Below are positions 25,844 to 34,448 of a DNA stretch of 64,000 nucleotides, one piece after another. Source of the DNA: CAWIHK01 sp963835935 (GTDB lineage Bacteria > Bacteroidota > Ignavibacteria > UBA10030 > CAVZMI01); NCBI GenBank assembly GCA_963835935.1, contig CAWIHK010000001.1, positions 806,001 through 870,000 on the forward strand, given 5' to 3'. Every line of letters begins with the position of its first letter. Position 1 is the first letter of the stretch. Under the pieces are notes generated by a model. It was given only the letters and a program-made list of their open reading frames with translations, was not told the origin of the DNA and made no database searches. The position numbers were made by a program, and so were the translations under genes.

Positions 25844-26818
25844 ATGAACCATTCTTTTACACTCGGAAAAGATTTAACGTCGGTATCCGCGAGCGCAAGT
25901 TCGCGGAACATCGGCGATACTATTTTTAGTGTCATCGTACGATTTTTTGGAATGATTGTGCTGTTCCTTATCATTTTGATGGTCTATGAAATGATCAGCG
26001 CATCGAGTTTGTCAATTGATAAGTTCGGCTTCGATTTTTTAATTAGATCTGTTTGGGATCCGGTTCAAGAAGAATATGGTGCGCTTCCGTTCATCTACGG
26101 CACTCTTATTTCATCGCTCATCGGCTTGTTGATAGCGCTTCCTCAAAGCATTGGAATAGCGGTCTTTCTTTCGGAAATGGCGCCGCAGTGGCTGGAGCGT
26201 CCGTTATCATTTCTTATTGAACTGCTGGCGGGAATCCCGAGTATCGTGTACGGCATGTGGGGATTTTTTGTGATGGTGCCGTGGATGCGAACATCGGTTC
26301 AACCCATTCTTTCAAAGTCACTAGGCTTTCTTCCTCTTTTTCAAGGACCGCCGTATGGAATTGGAATGCTTTCGGCAGGAATTATTCTTTCCATCATGGT
26401 TCTTCCGATCATCGCATCAATCTCGCGCGACGTGCTGCGCGCGGTGCCGCGATCGCAAAGAGAAGCCGCACTCGCACTCGGGTCAACCCGGTGGGAAGCA
26501 ACGCGAATTGCATTGAGCTATTCCCGATCGGGAATCATCGGTGCGACAATACTCGGCCTCGGGCGTGCTCTCGGCGAGACAATGGCAGTAACTATGGTTA
26601 TCGGAAATCGGCCGACAATTTCGGCATCGTTATTTGAACCGGGATACTCTATGGCAAGCGTTATTGCGAATGAGTTCACAGAAGCGACTTCGCAAATGTA
26701 TCTGAGCGCTCTCATCGAGATAGCGTTGGTATTATTTATTCTAACACTCATAGTCAATTCTTTTGCGCGATTACTTATCTGGAGTATTACAAAATCATCT
26801 ATTGGTGATCGCTTATGA
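25844..26818 (+). CDS. pstC: PstC, phosphate ABC transporter permease (pst-2)
   Basis: 324 residues, three bases after pstS-2. About six membrane helices. The coupling region SRDVLRAVPRSQREAALALGSTRWEATRIALSYSRSG is followed by GRALGETMAVTMVIGNRP. The N-terminal ~28 residues before the first helix are absent from the pst-1 paralogue. Overlaps pstA-2 by four bases. Confidence 0.95.
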   Translation: MNHSFTLGKDLTSVSASASSRNIGDTIFSVIVRFFGMIVLFLIILMVYEMISASSLSIDKFGFDFLIRSVWDPVQEEYGALPFIYGTLISSLIGLLIALPQSIGIAVFLSEMAPQWLERPLSFLIELLAGIPSIVYGMWGFFVMVPWMRTSVQPILSKSLGFLPLFQGPPYGIGMLSAGIILSIMVLPIIASISRDVLRAVPRSQREAALALGSTRWEATRIALSYSRSGIIGATILGLGRALGETMAVTMVIGNRPTISASLFEPGYSMASVIANEFTEATSQMYLSALIEIALVLFILTLIVNSFARLLIWSITKSSIGDRL

Positions 26819-27675
26819 CAATGCCCGAATTTTATATGTATTATCGTCGTAGTAAGAGTTTTTCCATGTATGTACTTGCTGGGTTAAGTGCGCTTGTTGC
26901 CATCATTCCACTTGTATTGATTTTTTATCACACAATCTCACTCGGATTTTCAGCATTGAATTGGGAATTCTTCACTCAATTACCAAAACCCGTTGGGGAG
27001 ACGGGCGGTGGATTGGCAAATGCAATTGTCGGTACTCTGATATTACTTGGAATTGCAAGCGCTATCAGTTTGCCGGTCGGAGTCGGAGCGGGTATTTATT
27101 TGTCAGAGTATGGAAATAATAAACTTGCGAATGTAATTCGGTTTCTTACAGATGTATTGAATGGGATTCCATCGATTGTTACCGGTGTCGTTGCTTATGC
27201 ACTTCTTGTGATACCGACGAAGCATTTTTCAGCTTATGCCGGAGGCGTTGCACTTGCAATATTGATGATTCCGACAATCACCCGCACGACGGAAGAAATG
27301 TTAAAGACAGTACCAAGGACATACCGTGAAGCTGCACTTGCGCTCGGCATCTCGCAATGGAAAACGACATTGCGCATCGTGCTTCGCACTGCTTTAGGAG
27401 GAGTTGTAACCGGCATGATGCTGGCATTGGCGCGTGCAGCAGGGGAGACTGCGCCGCTGCTTTTCACTTCTTTGAACAATCGTTTCTGGCATACGACGCT
27501 GGATCAACCGATCGCTTCGCTTACGGTGTTCATCTACAATTATGGTGTATCACCTTTTGACGACTGGATTGCTCAAGCATGGGCTGGAGCGTTGGTTCTA
27601 ATTCTCCTGATATTGATCATGAGTGTTATCGTCCGATTTGCAACCAGAAGTCGTTTTCAGGAGAATTCGGTATGA
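26815..27675 (+). CDS. pstA: PstA, phosphate ABC transporter permease (pst-2)
   Basis: 286 residues, overlapping pstC by ATGA. Six predicted helices; TRTTEEMLKTVPRTYREAALALGISQWKTTLRIVLRTALGG and ALARAAGETAPLLFT are PstA signatures. The start could be the first ATG or the one two codons later (MPEFYMYYRRSK). Its stop overlaps the pstB-2 start. Confidence 0.95.
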   Translation: MTMPEFYMYYRRSKSFSMYVLAGLSALVAIIPLVLIFYHTISLGFSALNWEFFTQLPKPVGETGGGLANAIVGTLILLGIASAISLPVGVGAGIYLSEYGNNKLANVIRFLTDVLNGIPSIVTGVVAYALLVIPTKHFSAYAGGVALAILMIPTITRTTEEMLKTVPRTYREAALALGISQWKTTLRIVLRTALGGVVTGMMLALARAAGETAPLLFTSLNNRFWHTTLDQPIASLTVFIYNYGVSPFDDWIAQAWAGALVLILLILIMSVIVRFATRSRFQENSV

Positions 27676-28511
27676 ATATGGAAACATTGAACATTGAACC
27701 ACAGATCGTTCCGAAAGAGAGGATTAAACCTTTGCCGCGAATGAATGATACTGCAAATATTTCGATAAAAATATTTGCTAAGGATGTTACTGCATATTTT
27801 GGGAACACGGCGGCGATTAAAAATATCACCCTATCGATTCCCTCAAATTCAGTTGTTGCCATCATCGGACCGTCAGGATGCGGAAAATCCACTTTCCTCC
27901 GATCCATCAACAGGATGCACGAGACAATTCCAGGTGCACAAGTAACTGGCTCTATAACAATTGATGGCGACGACATCTATAAAATGGATGCTGTAGGAGT
28001 TCGCAGACGAATCGGTATGGTATTTCAGAAAGCAAACCCTTTTCCGACTATGTCCATTTACGACAATGTGATTGCTGGATTGAAACTCAATGGTTATAGT
28101 CATCACAAACATTACGATGAAATTGTTGAGCGAAGCCTACGGCAAGCGGCTTTATGGGACGAAGTCAAAGACACATTGAATACAGGTGGGATGAGTTTGT
28201 CGGGCGGACAGCAGCAGCGGCTTTGTATTGCAAGAACGCTTGCGGTAAATCCCGAAGTTATACTGATGGATGAACCGGCAAGCGCGCTTGACCCGATCTC
28301 GACGGCTAAAATCGAAGAGCTGATTTTCGAATTGAAGAAAAAGTACACGATTGTTATTGTAACCCATAATATGCAGCAGGCGGCTCGCGTGAGTGATTTC
28401 ACCGCATTCTTTTATATAGGCCGCCTTATTGAATATGGGGAAACAAAAAAGATTTTTACACTGCCGTCTCAAAAACAAACCGAAGATTACATCACAGGCC
28501 GCTTTGGTTGA
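27672..28511 (+). CDS. pstB: PstB, phosphate ABC transporter ATPase (pst-2), canonical motifs
   Basis: 279 residues from the ATG at 27672 (AGGAG upstream, ATGA overlap with pstA); a longer upstream frame lies wholly inside pstA. All motifs are canonical: GPSGCGKST, VFQKANPFP, LSGGQQQRLCIARTLA, ILMDEPASALDP, VTHNMQQAARV. It therefore serves as an internal control for the altered motifs of the two pst-1 ATPases. Has a ~30-residue N-terminal extension (to LPRMNDTANISIKIFAKD) not present in the others. Confidence 0.95.
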   Translation: MNMETLNIEPQIVPKERIKPLPRMNDTANISIKIFAKDVTAYFGNTAAIKNITLSIPSNSVVAIIGPSGCGKSTFLRSINRMHETIPGAQVTGSITIDGDDIYKMDAVGVRRRIGMVFQKANPFPTMSIYDNVIAGLKLNGYSHHKHYDEIVERSLRQAALWDEVKDTLNTGGMSLSGGQQQRLCIARTLAVNPEVILMDEPASALDPISTAKIEELIFELKKKYTIVIVTHNMQQAARVSDFTAFFYIGRLIEYGETKKIFTLPSQKQTEDYITGRFG

Positions 28512-28537
28512 TTCTTTGGTTATACAGAAAGAAATTT

Positions 28538-29209
28538 ATGGAACGCCATTTTGAGAAAGAAATAGAACAACTAAAAGAAACATTGATTGCAATGGAAAAC
28601 GTGGTGAACGATAACGTTCATACTGCGTTGCAATCAGTTCTTCAGACTTCTGCCGAATTAGCCGTAAAAGTGTATGATATCGAGAGCGAAGTAAATTCGT
28701 TTGAAATAAAAGTTGACAACGAAGTATTGAATATTCTTATTCTACAGCATCCGGTAGCAATCGATTTTAGAGCTGTGATAGCGATACAAAAAATCGCAAA
28801 CGATCTTGAACGCATTGGCGACCATGCAGTCAACATCGCCCAATCAGGTGAACGGCTCGCTTTGCATCACCATCCTCTCATTCTTTTTGGAATTCCAAAG
28901 ATGAGTGAAATTGCACTAAAAATGCTTCACGATGCACTTAAAAGCTTTTTCACAATGGATACAGTGACTGCGCATGGCGTTCTTGAACAGGATGATCGGG
29001 TCGATGCTTTAAATAAAGACATGATTCGCGAAGTAATCGAACGTGTCAAAGACCATCCCGAATTTCTCGAAGTAGGAATAGAGTTAATCCGAATCAGTAA
29101 AAATATTGAACGGATCGCCGATCTGAGCACCAATATAGCAGAAGAAGTCATGTTCTATTCCGAAGCAAGAATTGTGAAGCACCACGCAGAAGAGTTAGAG
29201 AAGAAGTAA
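28538..29209 (+). CDS. phoU: PhoU, phosphate transport/signalling regulator (pst-2)
   Basis: I start at MERHFEKEIEQLKETL, which aligns with the start of the pst-1 copy; an earlier start adds ten residues overlapping pstB. 223 residues with the two PhoU repeats and signatures NDLERIGDHAVNIAQ and KNIERIADLSTNIAEEVMFY. Last gene of the porin-pst-2 operon, convergent with the kinase fragment that ends at 29227. Confidence 0.95.
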   Translation: MERHFEKEIEQLKETLIAMENVVNDNVHTALQSVLQTSAELAVKVYDIESEVNSFEIKVDNEVLNILILQHPVAIDFRAVIAIQKIANDLERIGDHAVNIAQSGERLALHHHPLILFGIPKMSEIALKMLHDALKSFFTMDTVTAHGVLEQDDRVDALNKDMIREVIERVKDHPEFLEVGIELIRISKNIERIADLSTNIAEEVMFYSEARIVKHHAEELEKK

Positions 29210-29226
29210 TAGATGAAAGTTAGGTC

Positions 29227-29877
29227 TCAATTCGAATTGATGTTTGACCATTCGATTTTGTTGTTTAATATCAAATGAATTTTTTGCGATAATTCCGACA
29301 TGTCGAATGGTTTACTCACCAAACCAACCGCCCCATGTTCCAATACCCATTGAAATCGCTCAGGATTTGCATACCCACTCACGAATAATATCTTAGCTTC
29401 CGGATTAATCGATCTTATTATCTGGAATGTTTCCTTCCCGTCAAGGCCGGGCATTACCATATCCATGAGGATAAGATCGATTTCGCTCCAACGCGATTGA
29501 TATAACTCTATTGCCTTGAAACCGTCTATTGCGGTAAATACTGTATAACCGAGTTGTTCTAAGAGAGAAGCATTCGATTTCAATAATATTTCTTCATCGT
29601 CTATTAGAAAAAGTGTCCCTGTGCCCTGGATCGAATTTTTCCCATTTTTCAAAATTTCTCTTTTCTCGTTATGATATGAAGGCTTGAAGAAAATGTGAAA
29701 TGTCGTTCCTTCCCCTATTTTACTTTCTACGTTGATTACACCTTGATGTCTCTGTAGAATGCCATGAACAACTGCTAAACCGAGGCCAGTGCCTTTACCT
29801 GTTCCTTTTGTTGTAAAAAACGGATCAAAAATTTTAGGAAGGATTTCAGTCGGAATTCCGGAGCCTGTGTCTTTCAC
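29227..29877 (-). CDS. 3' part of a frameshifted hybrid histidine kinase (HATPase end + receiver)
   Basis: The frame opens at a GTG at 29877, but the sequence before it, read in the same frame, continues the ATPase domain: DSGNYVHITV lies immediately upstream of KDTGSGIP. This is therefore the second half of the gene at 29880-30932. It contains the HATPase G1/F/G2 boxes (DTGSGIP, IFDPFFTTKGTGKGTGLGLAVVHGI, GEGTTFHIFF) and a complete receiver (LIDDEE, phospho-acceptor in LILMDMVMPGLDG, FVSGY, Lys in VSKPFDMSEL). As a separate product it would lack the HisKA domain and N box. Convergent with phoU-2. Confidence 0.8.
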   Translation of the reverse strand: MKDTGSGIPTEILPKIFDPFFTTKGTGKGTGLGLAVVHGILQRHQGVINVESKIGEGTTFHIFFKPSYHNEKREILKNGKNSIQGTGTLFLIDDEEILLKSNASLLEQLGYTVFTAIDGFKAIELYQSRWSEIDLILMDMVMPGLDGKETFQIIRSINPEAKILFVSGYANPERFQWVLEHGAVGLVSKPFDMSELSQKIHLILNNKIEWSNINSN

Positions 29878-29879
29878 TG

Positions 29880-30932
29880 TTATATGAACATAGTTCCCGC
29901 TATCATAGGAGGATGTTTCTTACAGTACTCCAAATCCGCCATAGTCAATTCACTCGAAATTGAAATGACACCATTTCGTTTAATTGCATCACGGGCATTC
30001 AATAATAAATTCATTATGACTTGTTGCAATTGCGATTGATCTCCCTCGATTGGTGGAATAGATTTGTCTAACGACAATTCAAACCGGATGGATCGATCGA
30101 AAGATCTCTCGAGGATTCTTAATGTCGTCGTGATGATTTGGTTGATCGATACTGTCGACAAACTTGTAATCCCTTTGTTCGAAAAAGAGAGGAGTTGTTT
30201 CGTCAGATTTGCTGCCCTGCTTGCAGCTTCCTCTATAATGTCGCAATGGTGGAGGAGAGCCATATTTTCTGGAATAGCTTTTCGGAGCAATGCCGTACGA
30301 AGAACAATTGCACCGAGCATATTATTAAAATCATGCGCGATTCCTGCTGCGAGTGTGCCGAGACTGGACATTTTTTCTGCATGAAGCAACTGTGCTTCGG
30401 TCTTTTGAAGATCCTCAAATGCTTCTTTTAATTTTTGGTTCATTTCGTACAGTCGATGACGATGGTCTTGCAGATCTTTCAATTGATGCTCAATTTTATC
30501 ATGTTGAGCGAGCAACACTCGCGCGATTGAAAGTAAACCGATGTAGTTGCCATCTTGAACCACGACAATATCTTCATAGAGTGCATTTGTGGGTCGTTCC
30601 ATTATTCGATGGACAAGGTCTTCCACTTTTGTTTCTGCGACGACCTGCAGAAATTCCCTATCCATGATTTCGCTTACAGCTCGTTTTTGAAACAACGCGT
30701 AACCGAATTGCGTCGATAATTGATCGGCACATTTTCGGTAGGATAGATAACCGATCGGTTTTCCTTCTTCCACGACTATAAGAGTATTGCTATCATATCG
30801 TGTAAATAATTGTTGCAGGCCGCCGCACCGAACATCCTGTGGAATTGCCGGAACAGCCTTTGCAAGGTCGCCGGCATTCGTGTTGATATATTCAGGTTCA
30901 GACGCTTCCATATGTTCTTCGATGATATTCAT
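29880..30932 (-). CDS. 5' part of a frameshifted CBS-domain hybrid histidine kinase
   Basis: 350 residues ending in an abrupt TAA. Domains: two CBS motifs (residues ~20-70 and ~85-150, with FLQVVAETKVEDLVHRIMER and DIVVVQDGNYIGLLSIARVLL), a coiled coil, HisKA with phospho-acceptor His in GIAHDFNNMLGAI, and the HATPase N box (QVIMNLLLNARDAIKRNG). The frame then runs out within HPPMIAGTMFI. The alternative frame over the same bases reads SYDSGNYVHITVKDTG, exactly what should follow. One base is lost or gained just before that point. No membrane segment, so a cytoplasmic sensor; CBS pairs often bind adenine nucleotides. Either a recent pseudogene or a sequencing error. Confidence 0.8.
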   Translation of the reverse strand: MNIIEEHMEASEPEYINTNAGDLAKAVPAIPQDVRCGGLQQLFTRYDSNTLIVVEEGKPIGYLSYRKCADQLSTQFGYALFQKRAVSEIMDREFLQVVAETKVEDLVHRIMERPTNALYEDIVVVQDGNYIGLLSIARVLLAQHDKIEHQLKDLQDHRHRLYEMNQKLKEAFEDLQKTEAQLLHAEKMSSLGTLAAGIAHDFNNMLGAIVLRTALLRKAIPENMALLHHCDIIEEAASRAANLTKQLLSFSNKGITSLSTVSINQIITTTLRILERSFDRSIRFELSLDKSIPPIEGDQSQLQQVIMNLLLNARDAIKRNGVISISSELTMADLEYCKKHPPMIAGTMFI

Positions 30933-30955
30933 ATTTTAATGATCCAAGGAATTTA

Positions 30956-31738
30956 TTATTTGCGAGTGTCAGACAGCATATCGAAAAATTGTTCCCCCTC
31001 TTGATGTTTCTCGTCGAGCATCAGTTGTGTCGAATCGTCCGATGAAGGAAAAAACGGATAACGAATTCGACGAAGTTTTATCATTTCGAGGCACGATTCA
31101 ACTGCCACATTGAGTTCCTCGATGCTTTTTGTTTCAATTTCTTGAGGAGTCATGTCGAAAATGCTTGGTCTTGCAGATGCAAGTATCCACTTGTTGTCAT
31201 CTTTGAGAGATGAGTACTGTGATTCGCTTTTCTTCTGCCTCAGTTCATTAATGATGGATAAGAATGAATCGTTTATTGGCTTTTCATTGGTGGATGCATC
31301 AATCTGTCGCAAGGCACGATCGTGTTCTTTGGTTGCATGTTTCGAATCGACTTTGTGTTTAACATCATTGTCTATTGTTCTTTCCCGGACTCGATGGTCA
31401 TTCAATTGTTTTGATAGCAGGGTTGATGATTTTGAGATATAACCATTAAATCCAACAGCGAGATAACGATCCAGATCTCCATCCATGTCGACAGCGGTAA
31501 GAGCAAATACAAGTGTCTCATTCAACGCGACGGAATTGCGAATCCAATGGAGGACCTCAATTCCATCGATGCCTGGTAAACGTATACTTAACAGAACAAT
31601 ATCGGCGAAATTATTTTTAAGGTATGCTCGGGCTTCTTCCCCTGATCTAACTTCTTTTACATCCATTTCCGCGGATTTAATTTGCGCAACAATGCGCATA
31701 CGATCAATAGGATTATCTTCTATAACAAGTACAATCAT
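30956..31738 (-). CDS. Atypical receiver-domain protein lacking the phospho-acceptor Asp
   Basis: 260 residues with AGGTG six bases upstream of the ATG. The first ~120 residues are a receiver: acidic pair IEDN, switch Thr in FALTAVD, conserved Lys in GYISKSS. The phospho-acceptor position is Ser (DIVLLSIRLPGIDG; codon agt). The remaining ~140 residues are charged and largely helical with no known output domain. Lies 23 bases upstream of the CBS-kinase gene, probably the same operon, with a Pho-type box about 200 bases upstream. Likely a phosphorylation-independent binding protein. Function unknown. Confidence 0.75.
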   Translation of the reverse strand: MIVLVIEDNPIDRMRIVAQIKSAEMDVKEVRSGEEARAYLKNNFADIVLLSIRLPGIDGIEVLHWIRNSVALNETLVFALTAVDMDGDLDRYLAVGFNGYISKSSTLLSKQLNDHRVRERTIDNDVKHKVDSKHATKEHDRALRQIDASTNEKPINDSFLSIINELRQKKSESQYSSLKDDNKWILASARPSIFDMTPQEIETKSIEELNVAVESCLEMIKLRRIRYPFFPSSDDSTQLMLDEKHQEGEQFFDMLSDTRK

Positions 31739-31747
31739 TTCAACACC

Positions 31748-31849
31748 TCATGCGTGATTATCTGAGTTATCATGTTCTTCCATTCCACACAACTGTGGTT
31801 GCTTTTCGAGAATCCCCCCGACTCTCTTCAAGCATTCAAGGAAGATCAT
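31748..31849 (-). CDS. Possible 33-residue leader ORF before the receiver gene
   Basis: An ATG at 31849 with AAAGGGAG four bases upstream opens 33 codons (MIFLECLKRVGG...) that end in TGA at 31748, nine bases before the receiver ATG; the stop region overlaps that gene's ribosome binding site. The spacing suggests translational coupling. No homology recognised and the composition is unremarkable, so it may be chance. Confidence 0.3.
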   Translation of the reverse strand: MIFLECLKRVGGILEKQPQLCGMEEHDNSDNHA

Positions 31850-31939
31850 ATCACTCCCTTTTTTCTGAGGGGTGTAGACTATCCGGCAACAAAAATAGCT
31901 TATCACAATTACAAAACGATGATGAGACGGTTACCATAT

Positions 31940-31979
31940 TTTTATGAACATGTTAATATCCGGTTAAGAGACTGTTCGT
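31940..31979 (-). promoter_or_regulatory. Pho-type box (four units) upstream of the receiver/kinase operon
   Basis: Read leftward: ACGAACA, CTTAACC, ATTAACA and CATAAAA, each four bases apart. Lies just past the 3' end of the glycosidase gene and ~200 bases before the receiver start, or ~90 before the 33-codon frame. I see no good -10 at the usual distance, so the promoter is less certain than the unit array. Confidence 0.6.
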
Positions 31980-32012
31980 CCCAACTTTCAAACATTGATT
32001 CGAGAAACGATT

Positions 32013-34448
32013 TCATTTTTTTGATTCAACCATCAACATTCCTTCCAGGAAGATCTTCTTCGTAATCGCCTGGAGCCGGAGGATTGAGCCAGATGCAGTT
32101 TTCTCTGTTCCGATTATATTTGCGGGATTCACCGGAATGATTTTTTCAATTTCCATTGGGATATGAATCTCAATTGCTTCCGGCAACTTCTTATCTGTGA
32201 ACGTCGAATCGATGCTTATCTCCCAACGATGTTCGCTTTCAGGGATGAATGAACAAGAAACCGTTCCGAATAATGTCGGCACTTTGTTGAATTCAAGCGG
32301 GATCGAGAAATCGAATAACTCTTTATTCAATCCAGAAAAAAGAACAAGATCGTTGTATGTTTCACGTACAAAACAATCCCGGATAAACAATATAATTTCC
32401 GCTGCAGCCCATCCATGATGTCCATCACCCATGGATCCGCCTCCAGTCCTCGGATGAATTGCTTCGGGCAATGAGTAAGGTTCTGTCGCTTGATTGAAAA
32501 TAGTATTAGCGATTTTCCAGGCTTCCTCATGATTTTCAGACCACAATAATGCATGTGCAATTTGAAATGTGAGATATGGATTATATCCGGAATGAATAAA
32601 TGGATGATAAAGACCCTTTTCGTCGACATAACGTCGGATAAATTCATCTAAAGACTCTCGTACGATGTTTGTTTCTTTTCCAAAAAGAGCGAGTGGATAG
32701 ACGGAAGCTAATGTGCCGATTGCGGTTTCGTCAAACACACGCGATGGAGCGGACGGGATTAAAGGTGATCCTGTCTTTTGTTCAACCAATTCAAATGAAC
32801 GGATGATGTCCTTCCGAAAATTTTCACCTTCATCTTTGAAATGAATTGCATCATCTTTTTTCCCAGTAATGGACGATATCTCCGTCAGAGCTTCAAGTCC
32901 AGCCAGCGACCATAATGAATCCCAATAGTACTGATCGACGGTGCCGAGATGTTCTGCGCTCAGACTTTTCGGCATTAATCCGCGGTGGGTTGTCGAAGTA
33001 TCGCGCGTTTTTTTTCTCATTCGTGTTATCCACATACCGGCAGTTATAAGTTTCGGATACCAGTGTTTCAACCAGGTATCAGAGTTCGTAAATTTGTAGT
33101 GCTGCAACATGCTCCATAGAACCGTTCCATTTGAATCCCATTCTCCGTCGGGTGCTTTGAAAAAACCGTCGCTTGTCAAATAGTCGTCGAACGAATTTAA
33201 CACATCGCGTACTCGTTTGTGATACCCGAGCACGCCGAGTGCCGAACACATCGGTGCCGCGTCGCGGAACCAAAACCGGTGATACAAATACGGTCCGGGT
33301 GATATGAATTCGCGATCGCACAACATTAATAATGTATTCCTACTCGCTTCGAAAAGTTTTTTTAAATGTTTATTCGTAATTGGAAATTCGGCACTTGATT
33401 GAATTTCTTTTCTCCATGCTCGCGAATGTTCTTCAAACCGTTTTGGGTATGAAACACGCCATGTTTGTTTTCGTCTGGTTGTTCGGAGAGCTTCATCACT
33501 GGCTAGGGCGATGCTCCAAAAAACATCCTTCTTCTCATGTTGTTTTATTTTGAAAGGATAAAGTAAAGCGCATGAAGCCATGCCATGACTGCTTTCAATT
33601 TTTATTCGTGAGTGACTGTTGAGAATATCTAAATCATGTTCCCATCTTCCAGTCAACCTTCTAATAACGTTTGCACAGTCTCCTTCCTCAGTGTTCGCAA
33701 AAAGTACCGCTTTTGGTTCCTCTGCAAGAACTAGGCCGATCGATCTATTGACCTCAACAAATCGTGAAGAGGCGATTGACGACGATTCGATCGGAGCAAT
33801 CCCTTCCGGGTTGAATGGCCTCACAGCAAGGAACAAATAACCCGATTGTTCAATCGGAAAACAATTTTGAATAGAAGCTTTTCCAAAGAGTATATCTTTG
33901 CTCCCGTTAATCACTCCCACAAAATTCTCCAATGTCAAATTTATTCCATTCCATGAAAACTTTGTGGTAATAGTCGGCGCATCGGTATTCATTGTTTGTT
34001 TACATGAATCCGTCAACGATGGGAATAAAACATCTCCATTCATCGAAACCCATGTATCAACCGACCACTCACGAGGCAGAGGTGTTGCAAGTCCGCGAGG
34101 ATCTATAATCGCTTCGTTTGAACCATAAGGCGAGCCGATAGCTGTCCAATTTCTATGAGTCACATTAATCAGCAATGGATTCTGTGATCGCGCAATGAAA
34201 CTGTCCGATTTAGGATTGAGTTGTCGATGAACCCAGAATGGATAAATCCAATCTCGATACATCTGGATGAGCGCGAAGTTCAACAAGCCTCGCGTGATGA
34301 CCGGAGCGCTGAGCGAAAATAATTCCTTCGGGAAACCTTTTCCTCCGACATCACTCAACAAACTGGCAATCATAAATTGTTTACGCGATGATTCAGGAAT
34401 GTCGAGACGCTTTAATCCTTGTTCAATGAGGAGAGAATTCAGGTTCAT
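32013..34448 (-). CDS. Six-hairpin glycosidase / glycogen-debranching-like protein
   Basis: 811 residues from the ATG at 34448, which overlaps the acyltransferase stop by one base (TGATG), so the two are translationally coupled. The C-terminal two thirds looks like an (alpha/alpha)6 barrel: YLYHRFWFRDAAPMCSALGVLGYHKRVRDVLNSF, PDGEWDSNGTVLWSMLQHYKF, YYWDSLWSLAGLEAL, and AIHPRTGGGSMGDGHHGWAAAEIILFIRD. These recall amylo-alpha-1,6-glucosidases and GH15/GH63-like enzymes. The acidic residues in FRDA and DGEWDSNG are candidate catalytic or substrate contacts. No signal peptide. Substrate unknown; coupling to a lipid acyltransferase hints at glycolipid or storage-glycan metabolism, which is inference. 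Confidence 0.65.
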   Translation of the reverse strand: MNLNSLLIEQGLKRLDIPESSRKQFMIASLLSDVGGKGFPKELFSLSAPVITRGLLNFALIQMYRDWIYPFWVHRQLNPKSDSFIARSQNPLLINVTHRNWTAIGSPYGSNEAIIDPRGLATPLPREWSVDTWVSMNGDVLFPSLTDSCKQTMNTDAPTITTKFSWNGINLTLENFVGVINGSKDILFGKASIQNCFPIEQSGYLFLAVRPFNPEGIAPIESSSIASSRFVEVNRSIGLVLAEEPKAVLFANTEEGDCANVIRRLTGRWEHDLDILNSHSRIKIESSHGMASCALLYPFKIKQHEKKDVFWSIALASDEALRTTRRKQTWRVSYPKRFEEHSRAWRKEIQSSAEFPITNKHLKKLFEASRNTLLMLCDREFISPGPYLYHRFWFRDAAPMCSALGVLGYHKRVRDVLNSFDDYLTSDGFFKAPDGEWDSNGTVLWSMLQHYKFTNSDTWLKHWYPKLITAGMWITRMRKKTRDTSTTHRGLMPKSLSAEHLGTVDQYYWDSLWSLAGLEALTEISSITGKKDDAIHFKDEGENFRKDIIRSFELVEQKTGSPLIPSAPSRVFDETAIGTLASVYPLALFGKETNIVRESLDEFIRRYVDEKGLYHPFIHSGYNPYLTFQIAHALLWSENHEEAWKIANTIFNQATEPYSLPEAIHPRTGGGSMGDGHHGWAAAEIILFIRDCFVRETYNDLVLFSGLNKELFDFSIPLEFNKVPTLFGTVSCSFIPESEHRWEISIDSTFTDKKLPEAIEIHIPMEIEKIIPVNPANIIGTEKTASGSILRLQAITKKIFLEGMLMVESKK

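Noticed and set aside
31772..32065. 97-codon plus-strand frame
   Set aside because: Overlaps the 3' end of the glycosidase gene on the other strand, has no ribosome binding site, and covers the Pho-type array; probably chance.
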